This document shows positions 8,999 through 16,335 of a stretch of 18,458 nt of DNA, piece after piece; within the stretch, counting starts at the first letter, position 1, and the number at the start of each line of letters is the position of its first letter. The notes under the pieces are model-generated. The model had not been told where the DNA came from and ran no database searches. It saw only the letters and a list, made by a program, of their open reading frames with translations. This DNA comes from an uncultured Chromatiaceae bacterium (GTDB lineage Bacteria > Pseudomonadota > Gammaproteobacteria > Enterobacterales > Alteromonadaceae): assembly GCA_946482615.1 (NCBI GenBank), contig CAMLSF010000068.1, forward strand, positions 1 to 18,458, written 5' to 3'. The translations under genes were made by a program, and so were the position numbers.

Positions 8999-9028
8999 CT
9001 GACCGCCCCACAGCAATTTTGCGATAAT
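8999..9028 (+). promoter_or_regulatory. Possible second uvrA promoter P2
   Basis: CTGACC (8999-9004) and GATAAT (9023-9028) are 18 bases apart, and the -10 is preceded by TGC. It lies about 95 bases below the LexA box and could give basal, damage-independent expression with a short leader. Prediction only. Confidence 0.35.
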
Positions 9029-9070
9029 TCGTTTTCCCAGGCCGACTCAACAGGCAAGAGACCCAAGTGT

Positions 9071-11899
9071 ATGGATAAAATAGATATTCGGGGTGCCCGC
9101 ACCCATAACCTGAAAAATATTTCCCTGCAAATTCCCCGCGACAAACTGGTGGTGATCACTGGTTTATCCGGTTCAGGTAAATCCTCTTTAGCCTTTGATA
9201 CGCTTTATGCTGAAGGTCAGCGCCGTTATGTCGAGTCTTTGTCGGCCTACGCCCGGCAGTTTTTAAGCCTGATGGAAAAACCCGATGTGGATCATATCGA
9301 AGGTTTATCTCCGGCCATTTCTATTGAACAAAAGTCGACCTCGCATAACCCACGCTCTACTGTCGGCACTATCACTGAAATTTACGACTACCTGCGTTTA
9401 TTGTTCGCCCGGGTCGGTGAGCCACGTTGCCCTACTCATGATTTGCCTTTAGCAGCACAAACCATCAGTGAAATGGTGGATAAAGTAGTGGCCTTCCCTG
9501 AAGGCACCAAGCTGATGGTGTTAGCTCCTGTGGTGCAGGAGCGTAAAGGTGAACACGTCAAAACCCTGGAAACCTTAGCGGCTCAGGGCTATATCCGCGC
9601 CCGTATTAATGGCGAAATTTGTGATTTATCCGATCCACCCAAGCTGGACTTACACAAAAAACACACCATTGAAGTGGTGATCGACCGGATTAAAGTACGG
9701 GACGATATCAAACAGCGTTTAGCCGAAAGTTTTGAAACCGCGCTGGAGCTCTCTGGTGGCATCGCCAAAGTTGCGTCGATGGACGATGAAAAAGCGCCAG
9801 AACTGATTTTTTCTGCCAACTTTGCCTGCCCGACTTGTGGTTATTCGATGGCTGAGCTGGAGCCACGTTTGTTTTCCTTTAACAACCCGGCTGGTGCCTG
9901 CCAAAGCTGTGATGGTTTAGGTGTAAAACAGTATTTTGACGCCAATAAAGTGATAGTCAGCGATGAGCTGAGCTTGTCCGGTGGCGCTATTCGGGGCTGG
10001 GATAAACGTAACTTCTATTATTTCCAGATGCTGAAATCCCTGGCTGACCATTATGGTTTTGAGCTGGAAGTGCCTTTTGCCAGCTTAAGCAAACAGCATC
10101 AGCAGGTGATTTTAAACGGCACAGGCAAAACCGATATTGAGTTTAAATACCTGAACGACAGAGGCGACATCATCAAACGTAAGCATCCGTTTGAAGGTAT
10201 TTTGCCGAATATGGAAAGGCGTTATCACGAAACTGAATCCAATGCAGTGCGCGAAGAACTGGCCAAGTATTTGGCCTCGCAAAGCTGCCCGGCCTGTAAC
10301 GGCTCACGTTTACGTGAAGAAGCCCGCCATGTCTTTATTGGCAAAACTACCTTGCCTGAAGTAGTGGAACTGTCGATTGGTGACTGTTTAGAGTTTTTCC
10401 GCCAGCTGACCTTACAAGGCCAAAAAGCGCAAATTGCTGAAAAGGTGTTAAAAGAAATTCAGGACCGGCTGATGTTTTTGGTTAACGTTGGCCTGAATTA
10501 CCTGAATTTGTCGCGCAGCGCCGAAACCTTATCCGGTGGCGAAGCCCAGCGGATACGTTTAGCCAGCCAGATAGGTGCAGGTTTAGTAGGCGTTATGTAT
10601 GTGCTGGACGAACCCTCTATTGGTTTGCACCAGCGCGACAACGACAGATTACTCGGCACTCTGACGCATTTACGCGATTTGGGTAATACCGTCATAGTGG
10701 TCGAACACGACGAAGACGCGGTGCGCGCCGCCGACCATATTATCGACATTGGTCCTGGTGCAGGTGTACATGGTGGCTCCATTGTGGCGCAAGGTAGTCT
10801 GGAGGATATTAAAAATACGCCCGACTCCTTAACAGGCCAGTATTTATCCGGTGTGCGCAAAATTGCGGTGCCTGAAAAACGTCATGTTGGTAAAAAAGGC
10901 AAAGAATTACGGGTGTTAGGCGCTAGCGGCAACAACCTGAAAAACGTTGATTTAGAGATCCCATTTGGCGTCATGACCTGTATCACAGGGGTGTCGGGTT
11001 CTGGTAAATCCACCTTAATTAACGACACCTTATTCCGCGTTGCGCACCGGGTGCTGAACAAAGGTGAAGGCGAAGAACCTGCACCACACAAAGCCATTGA
11101 AGGCATGGAACATTTTGATAAATGTGTCGACATAGACCAAAGCCCGATAGGCCGCACACCACGTTCTAACCCTGCGACTTACACCGGCATTTTCACTGCA
11201 GTACGGGATTTATTCGCCGGTACACAGGAAGCCCGTTCCCGGGGTTATCAGGTGGGTCGCTTTAGCTTTAACGTCAAAGGTGGCCGCTGTGAAGCCTGTC
11301 AGGGCGATGGCATGATCAAGGTAGAAATGCACTTCCTGCCGGATGTGTACGTACCTTGTGACGTCTGTAAAGGCAAACGCTATAACCGCGAAACCCTGGA
11401 AGTGAAATACAAAGGCAAAAACATTCACGAAGTGCTGGAAATGACAGTGGAAGATGCCCACGCATTTTTCGAAAGCATCCCTGCCATAGCCCGCAAACTG
11501 CAAACCCTGATGGATGTAGGTTTAACCTATATCCGCCTCGGCCAGTCGGCGACTACCTTGTCGGGCGGTGAAGCCCAGCGGGTTAAGCTGGCGCGTGAAC
11601 TGAGTAAACGCGACACAGGCAAAACCCTGTATATACTCGACGAGCCAACCACAGGCCTGCACTTCTTTGATATTCAGCAGTTGCTGAACGTGTTGCATAA
11701 ACTGCGCGACCACGGCAACACCATAGTGGTGATTGAACACAATCTCGACGTGATCAAAACGGCAGACTGGGTGGTCGATTTAGGCCCGGAAGGCGGTAGC
11801 GGCGGCGGTGAAATCCTAATCGCAGGCACACCAGAACAAGTCGCAGCTTATGAGAAATCTTACACAGGGCATTATCTGAAGCCGCTGTTGGGGATGTGA
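9071..11899 (+). CDS. uvrA: Excinuclease ABC subunit UvrA
   Basis: Damage-recognition ATPase of nucleotide excision repair; a UvrA dimer with UvrB finds bulky DNA lesions. The 942-residue length (E. coli 940) and near-identical sequence leave little doubt. It has two ABC ATPase modules: Walker A GLSGSGKS at 31-38 and GVSGSGKS at 640-647, each with an LSGGEAQR signature and a downstream Walker B ([20 protein letters not shown]). Zinc-binding cysteines start at Cys253 (CPTCGY...CQSC), with a second module CEACQGDG...CDVCKGKR. The start [16 protein letters not shown] matches E. coli MDKIEVRG. The open frame continues upstream for 68 codons, but those residues do not resemble UvrA. The ribosome binding site is weak (AAGAG 10 bases upstream). 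It is controlled by a LexA-like box and divergent from the GGDEF gene. Confidence 0.98.
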   Translation: MDKIDIRGARTHNLKNISLQIPRDKLVVITGLSGSGKSSLAFDTLYAEGQRRYVESLSAYARQFLSLMEKPDVDHIEGLSPAISIEQKSTSHNPRSTVGTITEIYDYLRLLFARVGEPRCPTHDLPLAAQTISEMVDKVVAFPEGTKLMVLAPVVQERKGEHVKTLETLAAQGYIRARINGEICDLSDPPKLDLHKKHTIEVVIDRIKVRDDIKQRLAESFETALELSGGIAKVASMDDEKAPELIFSANFACPTCGYSMAELEPRLFSFNNPAGACQSCDGLGVKQYFDANKVIVSDELSLSGGAIRGWDKRNFYYFQMLKSLADHYGFELEVPFASLSKQHQQVILNGTGKTDIEFKYLNDRGDIIKRKHPFEGILPNMERRYHETESNAVREELAKYLASQSCPACNGSRLREEARHVFIGKTTLPEVVELSIGDCLEFFRQLTLQGQKAQIAEKVLKEIQDRLMFLVNVGLNYLNLSRSAETLSGGEAQRIRLASQIGAGLVGVMYVLDEPSIGLHQRDNDRLLGTLTHLRDLGNTVIVVEHDEDAVRAADHIIDIGPGAGVHGGSIVAQGSLEDIKNTPDSLTGQYLSGVRKIAVPEKRHVGKKGKELRVLGASGNNLKNVDLEIPFGVMTCITGVSGSGKSTLINDTLFRVAHRVLNKGEGEEPAPHKAIEGMEHFDKCVDIDQSPIGRTPRSNPATYTGIFTAVRDLFAGTQEARSRGYQVGRFSFNVKGGRCEACQGDGMIKVEMHFLPDVYVPCDVCKGKRYNRETLEVKYKGKNIHEVLEMTVEDAHAFFESIPAIARKLQTLMDVGLTYIRLGQSATTLSGGEAQRVKLARELSKRDTGKTLYILDEPTTGLHFFDIQQLLNVLHKLRDHGNTIVVIEHNLDVIKTADWVVDLGPEGGSGGGEILIAGTPEQVAAYEKSYTGHYLKPLLGM

Positions 11900-12027
11900 T
11901 ATACCCGTCGTCCTTGAAGCTGCAGCTTTGTTGACTGCGCCATCTCGCCCCAGTCACATAGGTTTACTATGCTCCTGGGGTCTCACTGGCTTGTCGCCTC
12001 CCTGCAACTTCAAGTTACTTGGGTATA
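11900..12027. repeat. 128-base imperfect palindromic intergenic element (ERIC-like), copy 1
   Basis: It begins on the base after the uvrA stop. The ends are TATACCC and GGGTATA. The arms stay complementary inward (CTTGAAG...TGCAG against CTGCA...CTTCAAG), and the centre is a small hairpin CATAG-GTTTA-CTATG (11957-11971). The size and cruciform shape recall ERIC sequences, but the bases differ. Its first 49 bases recur inverted at 16286-16334, so it is a dispersed element. Short frames crossing it are not genes. It would form a long hairpin in the uvrA 3' mRNA. Confidence 0.85.
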
Positions 12028-12046
12028 AACCCAGACACTGCTTACT

Positions 12047-12071
12047 AAAAAGCCCGTATTACGGGCTTTTT
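12047..12071. terminator. Bidirectional intrinsic terminator
   Basis: An 11-pair stem (A-rich arm plus GCCCGT, 12047-12057, with ACGGGC plus a T-run, 12061-12071) closes a 3-base loop. It follows uvrA and its repeat on the plus strand, and lies immediately after the ATPase stop on the minus strand. Confidence 0.92.
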
Positions 12072-12073
12072 TA

Positions 12074-13393
12074 TCACAGCAGATGTGTGCGTACAGCCTG
12101 CGCCGTGTAATACAGCGGGTATACCAGATGCTGCTGCTCAAGCGGTGACGAGCCCTGAGTACCGGTCAGTTTAATGGTTTTGACCGGACTACATTTTTCA
12201 ATATAAGACTGCAGTGACCTGGCTCTGGTGCGTTTACCACTTTTTACTTCCAGCGGTATCACATTGCCGATGCTGTCGGCCAGAATAAACTCTATTTCCG
12301 CCCGGGCATCGCCCCAGGAAAAGGTTGGATCAATGCCAAGCGCAGCTAACTCCTGCTGCACAAAGTTTTCTGCGATGTACCCCTTGTAGTCATAGTTCTG
12401 CTGCTTTATTTCCAGATAGCTGACACCCAGCATATGGTTAAGTAAGCCAACATCAAACAGAAACAACTTGACCATATTGTCTTTTTTGTAAGCAGCTAAC
12501 GGGCTGCGTGGTGTACCTTCAACAGGATAGTTTTTTAAGATCAGCCGGCACTTCTCCAGCCAAATGATGCCACTTTCCAGCTCCTGATAACGGGATTTAC
12601 GCTCATACACCTGTTTGAACTTAAAGCGTTGAACAGATTCATCTATTACTGCAGCAAGCTGAGCCGGCACTGCAGTAAACACAGCTTCAATTAAACCGGC
12701 ATCCACCTTGCCAGAGTACTTACCAAAATCCCGCACATAACCGGCCAGCAAATCGGCATGTACCTGTGACACCGCTTTTACGCGCTCCAGTATGCTTTGC
12801 TCAGCCAGTCCAAACCAGAGGCTAACAGCCTCCGGCATACCACCGGTAAAGTAATAATCTGTCAGCTTATCAAACAGTTTAGTGTGGGCCGCAGCGGAAT
12901 TTTGCCCGGCATCATAGGCTTTTAACAGCGCTGCCTCGCCAGAGGCTAATAAGAACTCGCGGAAGGTTAACGGCCTTAAGTTATATTGCTCAACCTTGCC
13001 GACCGGAAAGGTATTTAGCAAACCTATGTTAGAGCCACTGGCGGCAATAAAGGCCTGCGGGCTTTGTTCGGCAAAAAACTTTAATGCAGTCACAGCTCGT
13101 GGGCATTCGCCAATTTCATCGAGGATCAGCAAGTCAGTTGCCATATTAAACGGCTGGCCTGTTAACAGCTCGATATTACTCAGTATATCGCTTGGGGTTA
13201 ACGAACCAGCAAAAGCATCCTGCATCTGCGGCGACTCAAGAAAATCTACCCGCAGTACCTTTGCAAAGTGTTGGCCAAATAACTCTTGTAGCAAATAGGT
13301 TTTACCCGTTTGCCTAGCACCGTCAATCAGCAGGGGCTTACGCTCAGGTTTTTGTTTCCAGCGCAGTAATGCTGTCAATAAATCCCGTTCCAT
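12074..13393 (-). CDS. AAA family ATPase with DUF4143 domain
   Basis: P-loop ATPase of 439 residues of the widespread AAA_14/DUF4143 type; no member function is generally established. Walker A is GARQTGKT (25-32), Walker B is LLILDEIGE with Asp92-Glu93, and a sensor-like AASGSN lies at 117-122. The C-terminal part contains EIEF (366-369) and EVKSG (from 382), spaced like a PD-(D/E)XK nuclease core, with Glu in place of the usual Asp at the first position. It could therefore be an ATP-driven nuclease-like or DNA-binding protein; activity is not shown. ATG 13393 has AAGG 7 bases upstream. Three regularly spaced palindromic units precede it, so expression is probably tightly controlled. It is last in a run of minus-strand accessory genes. 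Confidence 0.88.
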   Translation of the reverse strand: MERDLLTALLRWKQKPERKPLLIDGARQTGKTYLLQELFGQHFAKVLRVDFLESPQMQDAFAGSLTPSDILSNIELLTGQPFNMATDLLILDEIGECPRAVTALKFFAEQSPQAFIAASGSNIGLLNTFPVGKVEQYNLRPLTFREFLLASGEAALLKAYDAGQNSAAAHTKLFDKLTDYYFTGGMPEAVSLWFGLAEQSILERVKAVSQVHADLLAGYVRDFGKYSGKVDAGLIEAVFTAVPAQLAAVIDESVQRFKFKQVYERKSRYQELESGIIWLEKCRLILKNYPVEGTPRSPLAAYKKDNMVKLFLFDVGLLNHMLGVSYLEIKQQNYDYKGYIAENFVQQELAALGIDPTFSWGDARAEIEFILADSIGNVIPLEVKSGKRTRARSLQSYIEKCSPVKTIKLTGTQGSSPLEQQHLVYPLYYTAQAVRTHLL

Positions 13394-13429
13394 AGCCCTA
13401 CCTTAGTACTGTCATTTTGTGCCAACATT

Positions 13430-13517
13430 ACACTTTTGTGCGGATAAAAACAAACAGAAACACACTTTTATGCGCATAAAAGTGTTTGTTTATACATTTT
13501 TATGCGCATAAAAATGT
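13430..13517. promoter_or_regulatory. Triple 24-base palindrome array upstream of the ATPase gene
   Basis: Two perfect 24-base palindromes (13462-13485 and 13494-13517) share the core TTTTATGCGCATAAAA, with flanks ACAC/GTGT in one and ACAT/ATGT in the other. A degenerate third unit (13430-13453, core TTTTGTGCGGATAAAA) matches 18 of 24 bases of the first. The three centres are exactly 32 bases apart, close to three helical turns. A further half-like TTTTGTGC is at 13415-13422. The array covers the likely promoter of the ATPase gene, so binding of a dimeric repressor is the simplest reading. The regulator is not identified. Confidence 0.8.
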
Positions 13518-13575
13518 GAAGCATTGGAGTGGTTAGCAAAAATCGGCATGGTGCAATGATCTGTGTACAAGGATT

Positions 13576-14370
13576 TCAATCAAAGGCTCTCAGCTTAAAA
13601 CCTTTCTCAAAAATTGTTTCTCTGTGCATCGCTAAAAACTCGGCCTGTGGGCTGAATTTGTCTGGTAAAAAAATACTTTTGCCATGAAAGCTTTTTATAG
13701 ATGAGTCAAAGAAGTAGTCATTGGTATGATCAATTTTACTCGACACCACAACACGATAACTTTCATCAATAGTCAGTAGCCCCAAATCAAAAGCCTTGTC
13801 ATGTAAAGCGGAAAGAGCTAAACCATTGCTTGGGTTTAAACGGTTATGAATATCCTGACTCCAAGGCACTATATGACTGGCAATCAATAAATTCGGCACT
13901 GCTAAACCACTGATACAACAACGATTATTGTAGGCACTTAATACCGCAGCTCTAAAATAAGACTGACCTAACCGAATCTGGGTGACGCTTTCTTTGCTCA
14001 TTCCTTGATAATTCATAGGTTGCTGTTCACGGACATCAAGCCACTCGGCTTGTAAAGGATCTGCCAAAAGAGATACTGCGGCGTTCATCTGTTCAGAAAA
14101 AGCCAACCAGTCTGTTTTCATTTCCAACCACATAGCACGATCTGCATTAGAAGCTCCTTTCAAACCAACACGTCCTGTTGAAGTGATAGCAGGATCTAAA
14201 CTAGCAATATTGGTTAACTTCATCGCTAATGAAGAGGGGGTTCGCCCCATGAGAGTAGCGTACTGAATAATTTCAGGGTTACGTGCATGCAGCCTTCCAA
14301 AAGGTAAACGAACATAAAGGCTATAGACCACCAACAGCTGCTGCCTAACCCAAGGTTTTGACTCTGCCAA
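13576..14370 (-). CDS. HNH endonuclease-like protein
   Basis: Protein of 264 residues with a C-terminal HNH nuclease domain of the HNH_2-like kind often seen in restriction-related proteins. The domain opens with NNRCCISG (about 148-155), then His166 (ASHIVPW), Asn181 (NPSNG) and His189 (LSALHDKAFD), giving the H-N-H triad. The N-terminal part (RQQLLVVYSLYVRLPFG, GRTPSSLAMKLTNIASLDP) is a conserved companion region in such proteins and may read DNA. The start is TTG at 14370, supported by AAAGGA 8 bases upstream; no in-frame ATG or GTG lies upstream near it, and the first internal ATG would remove the conserved N-terminus. The gene looks more AT-rich than its neighbours, suggesting recent acquisition. 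An inverted repeat precedes it. No methyltransferase is visible, so a modification-dependent or solitary nuclease role is possible but unproven. Confidence 0.85.
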   Translation of the reverse strand: MAESKPWVRQQLLVVYSLYVRLPFGRLHARNPEIIQYATLMGRTPSSLAMKLTNIASLDPAITSTGRVGLKGASNADRAMWLEMKTDWLAFSEQMNAAVSLLADPLQAEWLDVREQQPMNYQGMSKESVTQIRLGQSYFRAAVLSAYNNRCCISGLAVPNLLIASHIVPWSQDIHNRLNPSNGLALSALHDKAFDLGLLTIDESYRVVVSSKIDHTNDYFFDSSIKSFHGKSIFLPDKFSPQAEFLAMHRETIFEKGFKLRAFD

Positions 14371-14403
14371 CCTAAACGTCCTTTGTTTTGATGCCTCTTG
14401 AAG

Positions 14404-14438
14404 TTACTTTGCCAGGTTAAGTTTGTTTTTCAAAGTAA
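14404..14438. promoter_or_regulatory. Inverted repeat in front of the HNH gene
   Basis: TTACTTTG (14404-14411) and CAAAGTAA (14431-14438) form a perfect 8-base inverted repeat separated by 19 bases. It lies 34 bases upstream of the HNH start codon, a plausible operator position. Confidence 0.5.
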
Positions 14439-14463
14439 ATCATTGTTTTAGATAGCTTAACCC

Positions 14464-15231
14464 TCACCCAGGCCAAGGCAACTCACCATCCAGCAGAAAC
14501 AACTCCAGCGGATAGGCATAAAGCTCTGCTTCGCCTTGTTGTTTAAATACCACTAAGTCGGCGCAGAGTTCGCAGAGCCAGAGGCTGGTGTGGTCGGGTT
14601 TGGTGCTGGTAAAGGCATTGGGAGAAAACAGGCCAACGCAGATGCCTTGATTTGGGTCGCGGGCGGACTGGTATTCGAATAATTCGACTCCGGCATGTCG
14701 CATCGCAGTGCCCAGTTGTTGGCTCTGTTGGTAGTTGGTTTTGGCTGTCAGCTCAGCGCTATAAGTGCTGAAGGGCGGCTGATGCAAAGCCACAGCTTTG
14801 GCTGAGCTATAGCCGACTTTAAGCAAGCTATGTTGTGATCTCAGGCTGTTTTTGGGGGCCGTGGCCTCTATTGAATACCAGAAAATAAATCTGTAGTAGG
14901 CCGATTCCGCCAGAGTGGTTGTGACAGCACAGGCACCATAAAAAATACCGGGTTCAAACACAGAACCAAAACGTGAACCCCATTGCAGTGGCGGGTAACG
15001 AAAAGGTGATTTCAGCAAATAGTGCAGTGGCTCTGTCGCTTCTGGTAACGCCGGTTTGACGTTTTCCAGTAGTTGTTCCAGCACAGCCTGTTCAGCCAGG
15101 GTGTCGACATAACTCAAAGTAGCCACCTGTTGCTGGCTTTCGACCAGCCGGAACAGTTGCCCGCTGAGTTTTTTGATCTGCTTTGGCCCTTCGCAGCTGG
15201 TCCAGAGCGCTTCTGGTACAGCAGCTGGCAC
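14464..15231 (-). CDS. RES-domain toxin
   Basis: Toxin of the RES/Xre class; characterised relatives destroy NAD+ (for example MbcT as a phosphorylase) or ADP-ribosylate proteins (ParT). The fold is ADP-ribosyltransferase-like. Family-type residues are visible: Arg87 (WGSRFG), Tyr98 (IFYGA), Glu109 (TTLAESAYYR) and Ser189 (EYQSARDP), so the enzyme looks intact at 255 residues. The start codon is GTG and overlaps the antitoxin stop by one base (TAGTG), with no separate ribosome binding site. Translation is therefore likely coupled to the antitoxin, which would keep toxin output lower. It is in one operon with the antitoxin under the promoter at 15649-15677. Confidence 0.9.
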   Translation of the reverse strand: MPAAVPEALWTSCEGPKQIKKLSGQLFRLVESQQQVATLSYVDTLAEQAVLEQLLENVKPALPEATEPLHYLLKSPFRYPPLQWGSRFGSVFEPGIFYGACAVTTTLAESAYYRFIFWYSIEATAPKNSLRSQHSLLKVGYSSAKAVALHQPPFSTYSAELTAKTNYQQSQQLGTAMRHAGVELFEYQSARDPNQGICVGLFSPNAFTSTKPDHTSLWLCELCADLVVFKQQGEAELYAYPLELFLLDGELPWPG

Positions 15232-15602
15232 TATAATTTGCCCCGCATCGCATCCACAAACTGCAGCACCTGCATCAGGCCCTGAATGCTCTGCACCTGC
15301 TGTGCCGGTATACCACCTGTGACTTTGTTGGGGCTGTGCATAAAGTGTTTAATCCAATCCGGGTCACCACCGGCCAGACTATATAAGGCGCGGGCAACAC
15401 GAATAAGCAGCAAAGCCAGCTCCCCTTGTTTTGACGCAGGGTCCAGCGCCGGATTTTGTTTTAAACGGCTGACCGCAGTGCGGTGTACGCCTAACACGGC
15501 AGCTAATTCCGCCTGCTTTAACCCCAGTTGTTCAGCCGCATTTAATACAGCTTTGGCTAATACCAGTTGGGGTTGTGGAGCTTGTTGTAGCACAGCTGTC
15601 AT
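15231..15602 (-). CDS. Xre/MbcA/ParS-type antitoxin (DUF2384)
   Basis: Antitoxin partner of the RES toxin, 123 residues. A helix-turn-helix lies at about 26-50 (LGLKQAELAAVLGVHRTAVSRLK). The C-terminal part (about 80-120, DWIKHFMHSPNKVTGGIPAQQVQSIQGLMQVLQFVDAMR) fits the toxin-binding region of the family, in which the antitoxin tail occludes the NAD pocket. ATG 15602 has GAGG 6 bases upstream. In this family the antitoxin usually represses its own operon, which agrees with the repeated TGCAC half-sites over the promoter. Confidence 0.9.
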   Translation of the reverse strand: MTAVLQQAPQPQLVLAKAVLNAAEQLGLKQAELAAVLGVHRTAVSRLKQNPALDPASKQGELALLLIRVARALYSLAGGDPDWIKHFMHSPNKVTGGIPAQQVQSIQGLMQVLQFVDAMRGKL

Positions 15603-15641
15603 TGCACACCTCGTGGTTTTAATAAACCAAATTGTCGCTTA

Positions 15642-15678
15642 TGCACAAAGTATAGACTTTATGTGCAATATGCACAAA
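15642..15678 (-). promoter_or_regulatory. Toxin-antitoxin promoter with three operator half-sites
   Basis: On the minus strand, a -35 TTGTGC (plus 15672-15677) and a -10 TATACT (plus 15649-15654) are 17 bases apart. TGCACAAA occurs at 15671-15678 and 15642-15649, and an inverted TTTATGTGCA at 15658-15667, so sites cover the -35, the spacer and the edge of the -10. This is the layout expected for autorepression by the antitoxin. Confidence 0.75.
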
Positions 15679-15682
15679 CTTA

Positions 15683-16213
15683 TCACTTTAAGGTTTTTAA
15701 TAAAGCCGCGCTAAAGTCTATCTTTTCATTACTCAACTGCCGGTAATCAAAATAAGGTGTCACCAGTACTTTGTTGATGGGATCTATCGCAAACTCCTCG
15801 TTCAGCCAATGCAGCTGACAGCCTAAACCACGCTCAATCAGTTGCTTCGCATGAGTGCGGCCTGCTATTAAATGAATAGTGTTCCCGGCAGGCTTTAGCT
15901 GTGGCATATCAAATAACAGAGCTGTATCTGAAGCTTGTTGCAGTAAAAACTGGTCACGATACTGCTGCCAGCTGGCGGCCTGAGTCGGGAAGCTAAATAG
16001 CTTTGGCTCCAGAGCACAGAGTAATTTGGCGTAGACATTAAACAACTTGCGCCAACCGTTGCCACAGTGCTGATAAATCAGGTCTATATCGCCCTCTTGC
16101 AAAGCTTCACAGTCAAATAGCTGCTGGTACTGTGGCATTTTGGGTCTGTTTTCCACATAAACCCTAAAGCTGGCGTTTTGATCCCCTAATCCAATCACGT
16201 TTTGCTGTCTCAT
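15683..16213 (-). CDS. Conserved hypothetical protein (possibly DUF6942)
   Basis: Protein of 176 residues with no function I can assign. The N-terminus (GLGDQNASFRVYVENRPKMPQY) and the segment CGNGWRKLFNVYAKLL resemble a conserved gammaproteobacterial hypothetical family that I recall as DUF6942; the name is from memory. There is no signal peptide or membrane segment, so it is probably cytoplasmic. A later stretch (GNTIHLIAGRTHAKQLIERG, then LVTPYFDYRQLSNEKIDF) looks like an alpha/beta fold. ATG 16213 has only a weak ribosome binding site. It ends just upstream of the toxin-antitoxin promoter, so it is probably a separate housekeeping unit. Confidence 0.8.
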   Translation of the reverse strand: MRQQNVIGLGDQNASFRVYVENRPKMPQYQQLFDCEALQEGDIDLIYQHCGNGWRKLFNVYAKLLCALEPKLFSFPTQAASWQQYRDQFLLQQASDTALLFDMPQLKPAGNTIHLIAGRTHAKQLIERGLGCQLHWLNEEFAIDPINKVLVTPYFDYRQLSNEKIDFSAALLKTLK

Positions 16214-16255
16214 CCGGTAAAAACTGCCGTTATGGTAAAGGATTTTTATCCATCA

Positions 16256-16334
16256 ACCCACAGCAAATCTGCAGGAGCTGTGGCGGCGAGAGAGCGCAGC
16301 CAACAAAGCTGTAGCGGCAAGTACGACAGGTATT
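16256..16334. repeat. Degenerate, shortened copy 2 of the intergenic palindrome
   Basis: Bases 16286-16334 match the inverted first 49 bases of the element at 11900-12027 at about 40 of 49 positions (shared GCGCAG, CAACAAAGCTG, ACGAC and GGTAT). The other arm is reduced to a trace (ACCC, then TGCAGG-AG), so the centre is lost. It ends directly beside the amidohydrolase stop codon, again at a gene 3' end. Confidence 0.7.
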
Positions 16335-16335
16335 G

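Noticed and set aside
8867..9070. N-terminal extension of UvrA by 68 residues
   Set aside because: It runs through the promoter and LexA box, and the residues do not resemble UvrA; the protein aligned with E. coli starts at MDKIDIRG.
11928..12110. Short frame crossing the intergenic palindrome after uvrA
   Set aside because: It spans the repeat and the terminator and has no homology I recognise.
13430..13517. Small CRISPR array with 32-base period
   Set aside because: The repeated units are palindromes, spacers are only 8 bases and not spacer-like, and no cas genes are present; an operator array fits better.
14371..14463. Intrinsic terminator after the RES toxin
   Set aside because: The only inverted repeat there has a 19-base spacer and no T-run in the right place; it suits an operator better.
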